Source: Chryseobacterium arachidis (GTDB lineage Bacteria > Bacteroidota > Bacteroidia > Flavobacteriales > Weeksellaceae). Taken from it: 64,000 nucleotides of DNA. The first letter of the stretch is position 1. Each line of letters begins with the position of its first letter. The DNA is taken from assembly GCF_900129245.1 (NCBI RefSeq), contig NZ_FQUT01000001.1:558001-622000 (forward strand). The letters are read 5' to 3'. The position numbers and the translations under genes are program-made. Below, one piece after another: positions 27,907 to 36,616 of this stretch. The notes under the pieces are model-generated. The model did no database searches, was not told the origin of the DNA, and was given only the letters and a program-made list of their open reading frames with translations.

Positions 27907-28060
27907 GTCTCAAACAACTTGCAGGAAACAAAACGCAACTGACGGAGGTCTCAAACAAAGTGTGGGGAACAAAATGCAATTGACGGAAGTCTCAAAAAGA
28001 TTGCGGGAAACAAAACACAATTGGCGGAGGTCTCAAACAACTTGTGGGAAACAAATCAAC
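27907..28060. repeat. 41-bp tandem repeat, about 3.7 copies
   Basis: Units beginning GTCTCAAA start at 27907, 27948, 27989 and 28030, exactly 41 bases apart. Each runs GTCTCAAACAA, a variable core, GGAAACAAAA, CAATTGACGGAG, with roughly 75-85% identity; the fourth is cut short. Because 41 is not a multiple of three, the open frame through it changes phase each unit, so it is non-coding. There are no unique spacers, so it is not a CRISPR array. Confidence 0.85.
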
Positions 28061-28079
28061 TTAAAAACAATCTTTGTTC

Positions 28080-28174
28080 TAGCCCGGATAGAAACGACAT
28101 CCTTTTTTGCGGCGGGCGGAACGAAGTGGAGCCTGTCGCAAAAAAGATACAGTGGATAGCCGGATTAAGCTCCT
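28080..28174. repeat. Structured intergenic element with TAGCC-GGAT ends
   Basis: TAGCCCGGAT (28080-28089) and TAGCCGGAT (28157-28165) are near-identical direct repeats around a hairpin CTTTTTTGCG/CGCAAAAAAG (28102-28111 with 28137-28146) whose GC-rich loop contains GGGC/GCCT. It is GC-rich compared with its surroundings. I recall similar '..AGCCCGGATAG...GGATAGCCGGATTAAGCTC..' sequences between genes in many flavobacterial genomes, but only one copy is in this window. Confidence 0.55.
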
Positions 28175-28181
28175 GAAAAAT

Positions 28182-28216
28182 AAAAAAACCGCTCTGCAAA
28201 ACTGCAAAACGGCTTT
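28182..28216 (-). terminator. Terminator of the idi-gcvT operon
   Basis: On the minus strand AAAGCCGTTTTGCAG and TGCAGAGCGGTTTTTTT form a mostly paired stem followed by a T run, 19 bases after the gcvT stop. Confidence 0.7.
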
Positions 28217-28234
28217 CAAAATATCTTTACATTC

Positions 28235-29311
28235 TTATACGAAAGGAGCTTTCACCACTTTTGCAGGAATATTTTTGTTTCTTACCTGAATGAAAATCTC
28301 AGAACCTAATTTGAAAAGAGGTTTGTTTACGTAAGCTAATCCTAACCCTATTTTTTTCATAGGAGACTGAGTACCTGAAGTTACTTTTCCGATCACGTTT
28401 CCTTCTGCATCTACAACCGGATAATCGTGTCTTGGAACACCTTTGTCAGTCAGTTCGAAAGCAACTAATTTTCTGGTAACTCCCTCTTCTTTTTGTTTTG
28501 CGAAAGTATCTTTAGAAAGGAAATCTTTGTCAAATTTCGTAATCCATCCCAAACCTGCTTCAATTGGAGAAGTTGTATCGTCGATATCGTTTCCGTAAAG
28601 GCAGAACCCTTTTTCCAGTCTCAAAGTATCTCTGGCAGCCAATCCGCAAGGAATGATCCCTTCTTCAGCACCCGCTTCGATGATTGCATCCCAAAGTTTT
28701 ACCGCAGATTCGTTGTTAAAATAAATTTCGAAACCTCCGCTTCCTGTGTATCCTGTATTGGAGATAATGATATCATTAACACCTGCAACAGAACCTACTG
28801 TAAAGTGGTAATAAGGAATTTCTGAAAGGTTAGTTTCTGTTAATTTCTGAAGAATTTCAGTTGCTTTCGGACCTTGAACCGCCAATAAGGACATGTCGTC
28901 TGAAGCGTTGGTCATTTTTGCCCCGAAAGAATTGTACTTTGAAATATGATTCCAGTCTTTTTCGATGTTTGAAGCATTGACTACCACGAAATATTTGTCG
29001 TCCTCCATTTTATAAACGATAAGATCGTCCACAATTCCGCCGTTTTCGTTCGGAAGACAAGAATACTGAGCTTTTCCGTTTTCTAAAGCATCTACATTGT
29101 TTGTTGTAACATATTGTAAAAGTTCTTTGGAACCTGCACCTTCAATGAAAAACTGTCCCATGTGAGAAACGTCGAACAAGCCTGCTTTTTCTCTTACGGC
29201 AAAGTGCTCTTCTGTAACTCCGGAGTATTGTACAGGCATTTCAAAACCTGCGAAAGGTACGATTTTAGCTCCCAAAGAAACGTGTTTGTCGTACAATGCT
29301 GTTTTCTTCAT
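28235..29311 (-). CDS. gcvT: Aminomethyltransferase (glycine cleavage T protein)
   Basis: T protein of the glycine cleavage system: moves the methylene group from the lipoyl H protein to tetrahydrofolate and frees ammonia. The 358 residues contain VSHMGQF near 48, AVQGP, the folate-binding GYTGSGGFEIYF and the C-terminal GLAYV segment. It is the last of three close minus-strand genes (idi, a secreted protein, gcvT) and is followed by a terminator. Confidence 0.95.
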   Translation of the reverse strand: MKKTALYDKHVSLGAKIVPFAGFEMPVQYSGVTEEHFAVREKAGLFDVSHMGQFFIEGAGSKELLQYVTTNNVDALENGKAQYSCLPNENGGIVDDLIVYKMEDDKYFVVVNASNIEKDWNHISKYNSFGAKMTNASDDMSLLAVQGPKATEILQKLTETNLSEIPYYHFTVGSVAGVNDIIISNTGYTGSGGFEIYFNNESAVKLWDAIIEAGAEEGIIPCGLAARDTLRLEKGFCLYGNDIDDTTSPIEAGLGWITKFDKDFLSKDTFAKQKEEGVTRKLVAFELTDKGVPRHDYPVVDAEGNVIGKVTSGTQSPMKKIGLGLAYVNKPLFKLGSEIFIQVRNKNIPAKVVKAPFV

Positions 29312-29329
29312 ATTTAATTTTATTTCTAT

Positions 29330-29809
29330 TTATTTCTTTATTTTAAAACTGTCGAAAGCTTCGTTGAAAAGCTTCATATAATTGCCGTTCCAGTATTTTT
29401 GTTCACAATTGATGGTAATAAGGAACAGGTCTTTATCTTTCTGCAAAACTTTGGTGATCCAGAATAATTTTTCTTTTTCGTCTAAATATTCGTAAAAATA
29501 TTCAGTATATCCTTTCTTTCCGCTTTTACTTTTGATCTTCTTTTCGTCGTCGGAAGATTTGTAAAGCGCAAGAATGAATTTTTTTGTTTCCGTTTTCGGT
29601 AGATTCAGGTCATGATATTCGGAAATTGTGATAGCTCCGATCTGATTACTTGGAAATATATTAATGATATCGCTGTCATTCGTCACTTTCCAGCCTTCTG
29701 GAAGGGTAATGGCATAGCTGTCACTTTCATAAACTTTCGTCGCAACCGCTTGTGCAAATAACAAAGAACCTGTAAAAAAAGATAATGCTAAAATTGTTTT
29801 CTTCATCAT
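29330..29809 (-). CDS. Hypothetical secreted protein
   Basis: A 159-residue exported protein with a signal peptide (residues 1-20, ending LFAQ). The mature part looks alpha/beta, with VYESDSYAITLPEGWKVT at its start, a pattern seen in small secreted PsbP/DUF1795-like proteins; I do not assign a family. It lies between idi (one-base gap upstream) and gcvT (18 bases downstream). Confidence 0.75.
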   Translation of the reverse strand: MMKKTILALSFFTGSLLFAQAVATKVYESDSYAITLPEGWKVTNDSDIINIFPSNQIGAITISEYHDLNLPKTETKKFILALYKSSDDEKKIKSKSGKKGYTEYFYEYLDEKEKLFWITKVLQKDKDLFLITINCEQKYWNGNYMKLFNEAFDSFKIKK

Positions 29810-29810
29810 T

Positions 29811-30320
29811 CTAAAAATGGTGTTTGTATTCTTCTAAAATGATCTTGAACCACTCTGTAAAATGTTCCGGCTGCTCGCTGATTTCTTTGTCCAGATCTTC
29901 CATGGAGACATATCGTATTTCTTCCACTTCATCTTTATTCAAATGAAATTCATCTTCGAAAATTCCTGTGAATACATGGTCGAGCTCGTGTTCCCAAAGT
30001 CCGTTGCCGACATCTGCTTTATAAATAAAATCAAATTTTTCGGTAATTTCAGCGTCAATTCCCAGTTCTTCTTTTACTCTTCGCTGGGCTCCTTCAATAT
30101 ATGTTTCCTCAATTCTTGGGTGTGAGCATACGGCATTTGTCCATTTCAATGGAGAATGGTATTTTTTTGAAGCCCTCTTCTGCAAAAGCATTTCGCCTTT
30201 ACTGTTGAATAAAAATACGGAGAAAGCACGATGCAATAGGCCATTAATGTGAGCCTGCTGCTTTTCCATTAAGCCTAAAACTTCGTCCTGAGGATTTACT
30301 AAAACTACAAATTCTTCCAT
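29811..30320 (-). CDS. idi: Isopentenyl-diphosphate delta-isomerase, type I
   Basis: Nudix-fold enzyme interconverting isopentenyl and dimethylallyl diphosphate, the isoprenoid units for menaquinone and carotenoids. The 169 residues show the catalytic Cys in TNAVCSHPR, the metal His sites around LLHRAFSVF, and the Nudix-like RRVKEELG; WEHELDHVF carries the catalytic Glu region. It heads the idi-hypothetical-gcvT run. Confidence 0.94.
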   Translation of the reverse strand: MEEFVVLVNPQDEVLGLMEKQQAHINGLLHRAFSVFLFNSKGEMLLQKRASKKYHSPLKWTNAVCSHPRIEETYIEGAQRRVKEELGIDAEITEKFDFIYKADVGNGLWEHELDHVFTGIFEDEFHLNKDEVEEIRYVSMEDLDKEISEQPEHFTEWFKIILEEYKHHF

Positions 30321-30398
30321 TTCTACAAATGTAAGTGTAATAAATGTATTTTGGAAATTTTTGGTAAAACATCATATTTCTTTGTTGATGGTTGATTG

Positions 30399-31010
30399 TT
30401 AATCGTTGTTGGAAATTCGCAAAGCCTTTCCAATACGAATAAAAAGCATCGACAATCCTGTAAAGAAAATCAAAATTAAAAAAGCATTAATCAAAACCTG
30501 AGAATATCCGATTGTAAAAACATCTACAAAAGGATAAGGATAAAAGCCGGAGAAATGTCCCCTGATTAAAATATAGAAAAGATACATCAGCGGATACACT
30601 GCCCATCTCGGAATTTGTTTGTAATTAAGATTATTTTTATTTCCAATAAAAATCCAATACAGCAAAACAAATGCAGGAATAATGGCGTGAAGCAATTCGT
30701 CTACAACTCTTTGCATTCCGGTCGGATTCCAAGTGGAACGAAGCACAACCTGATAAATTAAGCCAACCATAAGAATATAAATAGTAATAGCCATCAAAGT
30801 TCCTGAATTTTCAATTTGTTGAGGATTCTTACCTAATTGAGAAGTAAAATACACAGCCACAATAATATTCGTAAGTATGGTAAAATAACTGAAAAACTGA
30901 ATGGTCATTTCCAAAAAAGTAAACTTAGAATCTTCAAGCATCAGTTGATATTGCATGATCACCGCAAACCAACCGATTAAGGCGAAAATTAATGCCAATA
31001 TTTTTTTCAT
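30399..31010 (-). CDS. Pr6Pr-family membrane protein
   Basis: A 203-residue inner-membrane protein with six predicted helices. QFFSYFTILTNIIVAVYF, LLHAIIPAFVLLYW and HFSGFYPYPFVD are typical of the Pr6Pr family, whose function is unknown. ATG 31010 (MKKILA) is chosen because it opens the first helix; the frame extends 13 codons further upstream without support. Confidence 0.8.
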   Translation of the reverse strand: MKKILALIFALIGWFAVIMQYQLMLEDSKFTFLEMTIQFFSYFTILTNIIVAVYFTSQLGKNPQQIENSGTLMAITIYILMVGLIYQVVLRSTWNPTGMQRVVDELLHAIIPAFVLLYWIFIGNKNNLNYKQIPRWAVYPLMYLFYILIRGHFSGFYPYPFVDVFTIGYSQVLINAFLILIFFTGLSMLFIRIGKALRISNND

Positions 31011-31187
31011 AATCAGTGATGTAAATTCGGAAGTGAAAATGAGTTTCAAAAATTGAATTTACAAGAAAATTTTAACAATACTTAAAAAAACAACCGTTTT
31101 ATTATTAATAAATCCCCTGAGACTGCTTTAATACAATAAAAAAATAATTTGAATGAAGTTTAATAAGCCTTTTTGATGTAAAAAGCC

Positions 31188-31195
31188 TACCTTTG
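31188..31195 (+). promoter_or_regulatory. -7 element of the HAD-like gene
   Basis: TACCTTTG fits TAnnTTTG, 17 bases before the ATG at 31213; the TTTG at 31172 is too close to be the -33. Confidence 0.45.
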
Positions 31196-31212
31196 CAATT
31201 CAATTTTTACTG

Positions 31213-31620
31213 ATGGAATTAGAGTACAAAGATCACATTAGTCCTATTCTGAAGGACGGAGTAAAGAACTACTTAATCGATATTGACGGGACCATTACTG
31301 AAGACGTTCCGAACGAAGAACCGGAAAGAATGGTTACCTGCGAACCTTTTCCTGACGCCCTGGAAACCATCAACAAATGGTATGATGAAGGTCACCAGAT
31401 CTGCTTCTTTACTTCAAGAACAGAAAACCTGAAACAAGTTACAATCGATTGGTTAGACAAGCACGGATTCAAATATCACAGTGTTTTATGCGGAAAACCA
31501 AGAGGCGGAAATTACCACTGGATTGATAACCACCTGGTGAGAGCAACAAGATATAAAGGAAAATTCACGGACTTGGTAGAGAAACAAGTAACAATTGAAG
31601 TTTTTAAAGAGGAAGAATAA
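31213..31620 (+). CDS. Small HAD-superfamily phosphatase-like protein
   Basis: A 135-residue haloacid dehalogenase-like protein with no cap domain. DIDGT (nucleophile motif I) is at about 24-28, FFTSRT (motif II) in the middle and KPRGGNYHWIDNH carries motif III/IV. Relatives in Flavobacteriia are sometimes named phosphoheptose isomerase or LNS2-like, without evidence known to me. It precedes the serA-like gene by 86 bases. Confidence 0.75.
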   Translation: MELEYKDHISPILKDGVKNYLIDIDGTITEDVPNEEPERMVTCEPFPDALETINKWYDEGHQICFFTSRTENLKQVTIDWLDKHGFKYHSVLCGKPRGGNYHWIDNHLVRATRYKGKFTDLVEKQVTIEVFKEEE

Positions 31621-31706
31621 AAAATTTAGTAGAAAGATTAAACGATTAAATTATCATCAATATTTTAGTCATTTAATCTTTTAATTTTTAAATCGATAAA
31701 AGTTTT

Positions 31707-32666
31707 ATGAAAGTTTTAGCTAACGATGGCTTGGATCAATCCGGGATTGATGCATTGACAGAGAAAGGTTTTGAGGTGATTACTACAAAAGTTCCGCAAG
31801 AGCTTTTGGTAGATTACATTAATGAGCACAAGATCCGTACAATTCTGGTACGCAGTGCGACGCAGGTAAGAAAAGATATTATTGATAACTGTCCGTCCAT
31901 CGAAATCATCGGTAGAGGTGGAGTAGGAATGGATAATATTGATGTAGATTATGCAAGAGAAAAAGGAATTCATGTAATCAATACACCTTCAGCTTCTTCG
32001 GAATCGGTTGCTGAGCTGGTTTTCGCACATTTATTCTCGGGAGCAAGATTTTTACAGGACTCTAACAGAAAAATGCCTTTAGTAGGAGATACGGAATTTG
32101 CAAGCCTGAAAAAAGCGTATGCTGCCGGTATCGAATTGAAAGGGAAAACAATCGGTATTGTCGGGATGGGAAGAATCGGGCAGGAAGTGGCGAAAATCGC
32201 TTTAGGTCTTGGGATGAGAGTAATTGCGGCTGACAGCAATGTTGGAAAAGCAAGTATTAAAGTAACTTTCTACAACAATCAATTCATTAATGTTGATATT
32301 GAAACAGAACCCCTTCAGGATGTGTTGAAGCATTCGGATTTCATTACACTTCATGTTCCGGCTCAGAAAGACGGTTACATGATCGGTAAAAATGAATTTG
32401 AAATAATGAAAAACGGAGTGGCAATCGTCAACTGTTCAAGAGGTGGAGTAATCGACGAAACTGCTTTAATTGAAGCTTTAGATTCAGGAAAAGTGAAGTT
32501 TGCAGGTCTTGATGTTTTCATTAACGAGCCCACGCCTTCAAAAGAAATTCTAAATCATTCGAAGATCTCCCTGACGCCTCACACGGGTGCCTCTACCCTT
32601 GAAGCCCAGGACAGAATCGGGTTATCTCTGGCAGAGCAGATTTCGAGTATTTTACAGATTCAATAA
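31707..32666 (+). CDS. serA: D-3-phosphoglycerate dehydrogenase-like (D-2-hydroxyacid dehydrogenase)
   Basis: NAD-dependent dehydrogenase, probably oxidising 3-phosphoglycerate in serine synthesis. The 319 residues give the short form without an ACT domain. The NAD motif GIVGMGRIG is at about 148-156, the catalytic set Arg in NCSRGG, Glu in INEP and His in TPHTGAST is intact, and GRGGVGMDNID matches PGDH. No serC is next to it, so another 2-hydroxyacid is possible. Confidence 0.85.
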   Translation: MKVLANDGLDQSGIDALTEKGFEVITTKVPQELLVDYINEHKIRTILVRSATQVRKDIIDNCPSIEIIGRGGVGMDNIDVDYAREKGIHVINTPSASSESVAELVFAHLFSGARFLQDSNRKMPLVGDTEFASLKKAYAAGIELKGKTIGIVGMGRIGQEVAKIALGLGMRVIAADSNVGKASIKVTFYNNQFINVDIETEPLQDVLKHSDFITLHVPAQKDGYMIGKNEFEIMKNGVAIVNCSRGGVIDETALIEALDSGKVKFAGLDVFINEPTPSKEILNHSKISLTPHTGASTLEAQDRIGLSLAEQISSILQIQ

Positions 32667-32687
32667 TTATCTTATTGTTAAAATATG

Positions 32688-32717
32688 AAAGCACTTCAAT
32701 CCGAAGTGCTTTATTTT
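32688..32717. terminator. Terminator between serA-like and mscL genes
   Basis: AAAGCACTTC (32688-32697) pairs perfectly with GAAGTGCTTT (32703-32712), followed by ATTTTTAT on the plus strand. It lies between convergent genes and may serve both. Confidence 0.82.
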
Positions 32718-33103
32718 TATAAACTGTTTTTACTTTTCAGTAAATCTCTGATTTCCATTAATAATTTCTGGTCTTCGGTTGGCCCGGCAGGAGCAGCAAC
32801 TTCTTCTGGCTTTTTATTAAGACTGTTTATTCCTTTAATCAGTAAGAATAAAACGAAAGCCACAATAAGGAAACTAATGACTGAGGATAAAAAATTACCA
32901 TATTTTACTCCGTTCCAGGAAAGTTCAGCAATATTTTTCACATTTGCTTTTTCCAGTGCCGGATTCAAAATCAAAGGGGTAATAATATCGTCTACCAAAG
33001 ATTTTACGATCGCACTGAACGCCGCACCGATAATGACACCGACAGCAAGATCTACTACATTACCTTTGAATGCAAATTCTTTAAATTCTTTAAAAAATCC
33101 CAT
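32717..33103 (-). CDS. mscL: Large-conductance mechanosensitive channel
   Basis: Pentameric inner-membrane channel that opens on membrane tension to release solutes. The 128 residues fit MscL: N-terminal amphipathic MGFFKEFKEFAFKGNVVDLAVGVIIG, the first helix with AFSAIVKSLVDDIITP, a periplasmic loop, a second helix and a charged C-terminal helix (LMEIRDLL). Confidence 0.95.
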   Translation of the reverse strand: MGFFKEFKEFAFKGNVVDLAVGVIIGAAFSAIVKSLVDDIITPLILNPALEKANVKNIAELSWNGVKYGNFLSSVISFLIVAFVLFLLIKGINSLNKKPEEVAAPAGPTEDQKLLMEIRDLLKSKNSL

Positions 33104-33299
33104 AATCTATATTTTTTTAAGTTTTCTGACAAAAATAAAGGTTTAAGGTACGAAAAAAAACAAAACTATTCCCTTTTTTGGTGAAATATAGTTAGACGAA
33201 ATTAATTAATCTGCTTTAAAAACGGATTAACCTTATTTCAACATATTTTAAATTTTCTTTTTGTAAATTGCTCCTGATACATTATAAACAGTTTCCTTT

Positions 33300-34814
33300 A
33301 TGAAAATCTTCACTGCAGAACAGATTCGCCATTGTGATCAGTATACTATAAAAAACGAGCCGGTTTCTTCCATTCAGCTCATGGAAAGAGCTGCACAATC
33401 GTGTGTAGACTGGATTTTCGAAAACTGTAAAAACCACAGGAATTTTGCCGTTTTTTGTGGCGACGGAAATAACGGTGGAGATGGATTTGCTATTGCAAAA
33501 ATGTTGTATTTAAAAGGGTTTGATGTGGATGTTTTTACCCATTCCAAAGGGAAATTTTCTCCCGATGCAGGCAGCAACTTCAGAAGTTTAAAGGAAATTT
33601 CGGGAATTACAGTAAGGGAATTTAAAGAAGCTAATGAATATCGTTTCGACAACAGGACGGTAATTATTGATGCACTTTTCGGAACAGGACTTTCCAGAGA
33701 TTTAGAAGGAGAATTAAAAGAATTGGTTGAGTTTTTAAATGAAAAAAACAATCTTAAAATTTCCATAGATCTTCCATCAGGGCTCAAAGCAGATACTATT
33801 TCTTCTGAAAATTCTGCGATTTTTGAAACAGATTTTACGCTGAGCTTTCAGTTTTGGAAAAAATCTTTTCTACACCCTGAAACCGGAAAATATGCCGGAA
33901 AAGTTCAGATTTTAGATATTAATTTAAGTAAAGACTATATTTCTGAAACTGAAACAGAAGATTTTGTCATTGATGATGAGGTAGTGAAAAATATCTTTAA
34001 ACCAAGAAACGAATTTTCACATAAAGGAACTTACGGAAAAGTGACTATTGCTGCAGGAAGCTACGGAAAAATGGGAGCAGCAGTTTTGGCGACAAGATCA
34101 GCGCTGAAAACCGGTACCGGCCTGACTTTTACCCTCGCTCCGAAATGTGGATACGAAATTTTACAGACAGAAAACCCGGAAGCGATGTTTATTGAGGGGG
34201 GAAGCGATGTTATAGATCATATTGAAATTGATGAAAGTTCGGTATGCGGAGTTGGTCCGGGTTTAGGAACTGATGAAGAAACAGTAAAAGCTTTTTTAAA
34301 GTTCCTCAAAGATTATTCTAAACCCTTAATTTTAGATGCCGATGCCTTAAATATTATTGCTCAGGATAAAAAGAATATCAAACTCATTCCGGAGAAATCC
34401 ATTATAACACCACATCCGAAGGAATTTGAAAGGTTATTCGGAGCAACGGAGAACTCTTTTGAAAGGCTGGAGTTAGCAAAAAACAAAGCCAAAGAACTTC
34501 AGATTTATATTGTTTTAAAAGATCATCATACGCAGATCATTAATCCGGAAGGAAAAGTGTTTTATAATATTACAGGGAATTCTGGACTGGCAAAAGGAGG
34601 AAGCGGAGATATCCTTACCGGAGTTTTGACCTCTTTTTTAGCACAGAAATATACCGAAGAAGAAGCTGCAATTTTAGGCGTCTGGTTTCACGGCAGGGCG
34701 GCCGAGTTTGCCTCTGAAAAACATTCCAGAGAAGCTGTACTGCCAACAGATATTATTCATGAATTCGGAAATGTTTTTACGGAATTGAATAATGCGGTAG
34801 AAAGAGTGTTATAG
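33300..34814 (+). CDS. nnr: Bifunctional NAD(P)H-hydrate epimerase / ADP-dependent dehydratase
   Basis: Metabolite-repair enzyme that restores hydrated NADH/NADPH. The 504 residues hold an N-terminal epimerase domain (1-215; GDGNNGGDGF, DALFGTGLSR) and a C-terminal ribokinase-like dehydratase domain (225-504; GSYGKMGAAVLATRSALKTG, DADALNI, TPHPKEFERL, GSGDILTGV). This fused NnrE/NnrD form is usual in bacteria. A 14-bp perfect palindromic terminator follows. Confidence 0.94.
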   Translation: MKIFTAEQIRHCDQYTIKNEPVSSIQLMERAAQSCVDWIFENCKNHRNFAVFCGDGNNGGDGFAIAKMLYLKGFDVDVFTHSKGKFSPDAGSNFRSLKEISGITVREFKEANEYRFDNRTVIIDALFGTGLSRDLEGELKELVEFLNEKNNLKISIDLPSGLKADTISSENSAIFETDFTLSFQFWKKSFLHPETGKYAGKVQILDINLSKDYISETETEDFVIDDEVVKNIFKPRNEFSHKGTYGKVTIAAGSYGKMGAAVLATRSALKTGTGLTFTLAPKCGYEILQTENPEAMFIEGGSDVIDHIEIDESSVCGVGPGLGTDEETVKAFLKFLKDYSKPLILDADALNIIAQDKKNIKLIPEKSIITPHPKEFERLFGATENSFERLELAKNKAKELQIYIVLKDHHTQIINPEGKVFYNITGNSGLAKGGSGDILTGVLTSFLAQKYTEEEAAILGVWFHGRAAEFASEKHSREAVLPTDIIHEFGNVFTELNNAVERVL

Positions 34815-34839
34815 AAATTCACAAATATAATTCGATAAG

Positions 34840-34875
34840 AAAGCAAGTCTGTTATAACAGACTTGCTTTTCTTTT
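34840..34875. terminator. Bidirectional terminator between nnr and lgt
   Basis: AAGCAAGTCTGTTA (34841-34854) is followed at once by its exact reverse complement (34855-34868) and then CTTTTTT; the convergent lgt gene ends just beyond. Confidence 0.85.
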
Positions 34876-34893
34876 TTACTATTTTCTATGGAA

Positions 34894-36150
34894 TTATTCC
34901 GGTTTTTCGTTTTCAGCCTGAGTGATCTTGAACTTTTTAGAAACAATCATAATCACAACACCTGCAAGCATGAAAGGAATAGAAAGTACCTGTCCTGTAT
35001 TTAATCCTCCGAACTGAATGAACTCGTCTCCCTGAGGTTCTTTTAAGAATTCTACAAAGAATCTTATTGCCCAAAGGATGATAAAGAACAAACCGAATAA
35101 CCATCCCTGCTGATATTTTTTGTCGGTTTTTTTGTATAAAATCCATAATAAAACGAAAAGGCAAACGTATCCAATAGCTTCAAATAGCTGTGAAGGATAA
35201 CGGGGTACTGTTACACCATATTCTGTACTTTGTTGTGGAAACAGCAATGCGAAAGGGGAGTTGGGATCTACAGGCTTTCCGATAATTTCAGAGTTGAAAA
35301 AGTTACCCAGTCTTACAAAAGCACCTCCCAATGCCACCACGATTCCCAATCTGTCGTATACCCAAAAAGGATTTTTCTTAATGATTTTAAATGAATAATA
35401 TAGCGTTGTAAAGATTAAAGCGATGGTAGCTCCGTGACTTGCCAATCCTGAAAATCCTGTGAATTTAATTCCGTCAACTGTACTGATCGGTAAAAATACA
35501 CTCCAGAAATCCTGCTTAAACAATTCTGGCTGATAAAAAATAACGTGCCCCATTCTTGCACCAAGGATTGTCCCAATTAAGGTCCATGTGAAAAGTGGCT
35601 CTAAATATTTTTGATTAACATTATCTGTTTTAAAAATTTTTGTCATTAAAATATATCCGAAACCAAACGCAAAAATGAACATCAGACTGTAAAAATGCAG
35701 CGTAATCGGACCTAATTGAATTCCTTTGGAAGGATCCCAGATTTTAAAAGGAGTTTCCAGGCTTACTGTATCTGCTTCCGCAATGGGCTTGGCAGCTTTA
35801 ATCGCATATTTAAACTCTTTCAGATTCTCCGGAGTCGCAGGAGTGGTAATCAGTTTAAAGTTTTTATCGAAAAGCTGATAATGTACCAATTTATACTTTG
35901 CCAATGTTGCCATCATATAATCTGCATGATTGGTTTCATTTAAAATAATCAGTACATTTTCCTTAACAGGATTGTCAGCAAATGAGTTTAGCCTTACTTC
36001 ATCCGTTGTCGAAAAAATCTTTACCGGAGTGGCAGCAGAATTTATTTTTAATGTTCCATCGGACATGCCGTCCGAATAATTTTGCGCCCATAGAGATTGG
36101 GTAATCAACGCAAATATGACAAGATAAATTCTGAAAAAAATATTATTCAT
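34894..36150 (-). CDS. lgt: Prolipoprotein diacylglyceryl transferase with secreted N-terminal extension
   Basis: Inner-membrane enzyme that puts diacylglycerol on the lipobox Cys of prolipoproteins. The catalytic part (about residues 143-405) has HFYSLMF, ILGARMGHVIFY, SGLASHGA and the signature GGAFVRLGNFFNSEIIG. At 418 residues it exceeds the usual 270-300 because a signal peptide (MNNIFFRIYLVIFALITQSLWAQ) and some 120 extra residues precede the first Lgt helix. The Lgt N-terminus faces the periplasm, so the extension would be a periplasmic domain. yidD lies 32 bases upstream. Confidence 0.93.
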   Translation of the reverse strand: MNNIFFRIYLVIFALITQSLWAQNYSDGMSDGTLKINSAATPVKIFSTTDEVRLNSFADNPVKENVLIILNETNHADYMMATLAKYKLVHYQLFDKNFKLITTPATPENLKEFKYAIKAAKPIAEADTVSLETPFKIWDPSKGIQLGPITLHFYSLMFIFAFGFGYILMTKIFKTDNVNQKYLEPLFTWTLIGTILGARMGHVIFYQPELFKQDFWSVFLPISTVDGIKFTGFSGLASHGATIALIFTTLYYSFKIIKKNPFWVYDRLGIVVALGGAFVRLGNFFNSEIIGKPVDPNSPFALLFPQQSTEYGVTVPRYPSQLFEAIGYVCLFVLLWILYKKTDKKYQQGWLFGLFFIILWAIRFFVEFLKEPQGDEFIQFGGLNTGQVLSIPFMLAGVVIMIVSKKFKITQAENEKPE

Positions 36151-36182
36151 TTCTATTTTTTTAGTAGTTTGTTTATTTAAAT

Positions 36183-36425
36183 TTATTTTTTTGGCGGGAC
36201 GGGATCATAACCGCTTCCACCCCAGGGATGACATCTTGAAATTCTTTTTACACCCAGCCAGAATCCTTTGAAGATCCCGTGAACCTGCAAAGCTTTTACC
36301 ATATAATGCGAACATGTAGGCTCGTATCGGCAGTTTTTGGGAAGCAAAGGCGAGATAAACCATTGGTAAAATCTGATGAATATTACCAAAGGAAAAGTGA
36401 CTATTTTGTTGGCTGTAAGTTTCAA
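36183..36425 (-). CDS. yidD: Membrane protein insertion efficiency factor YidD
   Basis: An 80-residue small protein assisting YidC-dependent membrane insertion. [24 protein letters not shown] and the C-terminal [14 protein letters not shown] with its Cys residues are the family hallmark. It is usually beside rnpA and yidC; here it is upstream of lgt in the same direction and probably co-transcribed with it. Confidence 0.94.
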   Translation of the reverse strand: MKLTANKIVTFPLVIFIRFYQWFISPLLPKNCRYEPTCSHYMVKALQVHGIFKGFWLGVKRISRCHPWGGSGYDPVPPKK

Positions 36426-36464
36426 AACATTGCAAAAATAGGGTAAAAAATTGAAAATTAGTTT

Positions 36465-36472
36465 AAATTTGT
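36465..36472 (+). promoter_or_regulatory. -7 element ahead of the small ORF and rarA
   Basis: TAAATTTG fits TAnnTTTG, 22 bases upstream of the 36-residue ORF at 36495. No TTTG occurs at a fitting -33 distance. Confidence 0.4.
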
Positions 36473-36494
36473 TAGAAGTTTAGAGACAGCAAAT

Positions 36495-36605
36495 ATGGGT
36501 TTGTCGGATAAAATCCGGGCTTCGTCGATTTACAGATTTTACCTCTTTAAAAATCGTGAAAAATACAGCCGCTTTAAACTTGTACGTAAAAAATACCTTA
36601 TTTAA
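36495..36605 (+). CDS. Putative 36-residue basic peptide upstream of rarA
   Basis: An ATG-to-TAA frame of 36 codons encodes a very basic peptide (MGLSDKIRASSIYRFYLFKN..., ending RKKYLI) with about 11 Lys/Arg and five Tyr/Phe pairs, able to form an amphipathic helix. It starts 22 bases after a -7 element and ends 11 bases before the rarA TTG start. It could be a real small protein or a leader peptide for rarA; length alone does not exclude chance. Confidence 0.42.
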   Translation: MGLSDKIRASSIYRFYLFKNREKYSRFKLVRKKYLI

Positions 36606-36616
36606 AATCTAAAATT

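Noticed and set aside
27907..28060. Possible CRISPR array
   Set aside because: Units follow each other directly with no unique spacers, and no cas genes are present.
27905..28159. Open frame of 84 codons through the 41-bp tandem repeat
   Set aside because: The repeat length changes the reading phase in each unit and the frame runs into a structured element, so it is a chance frame.
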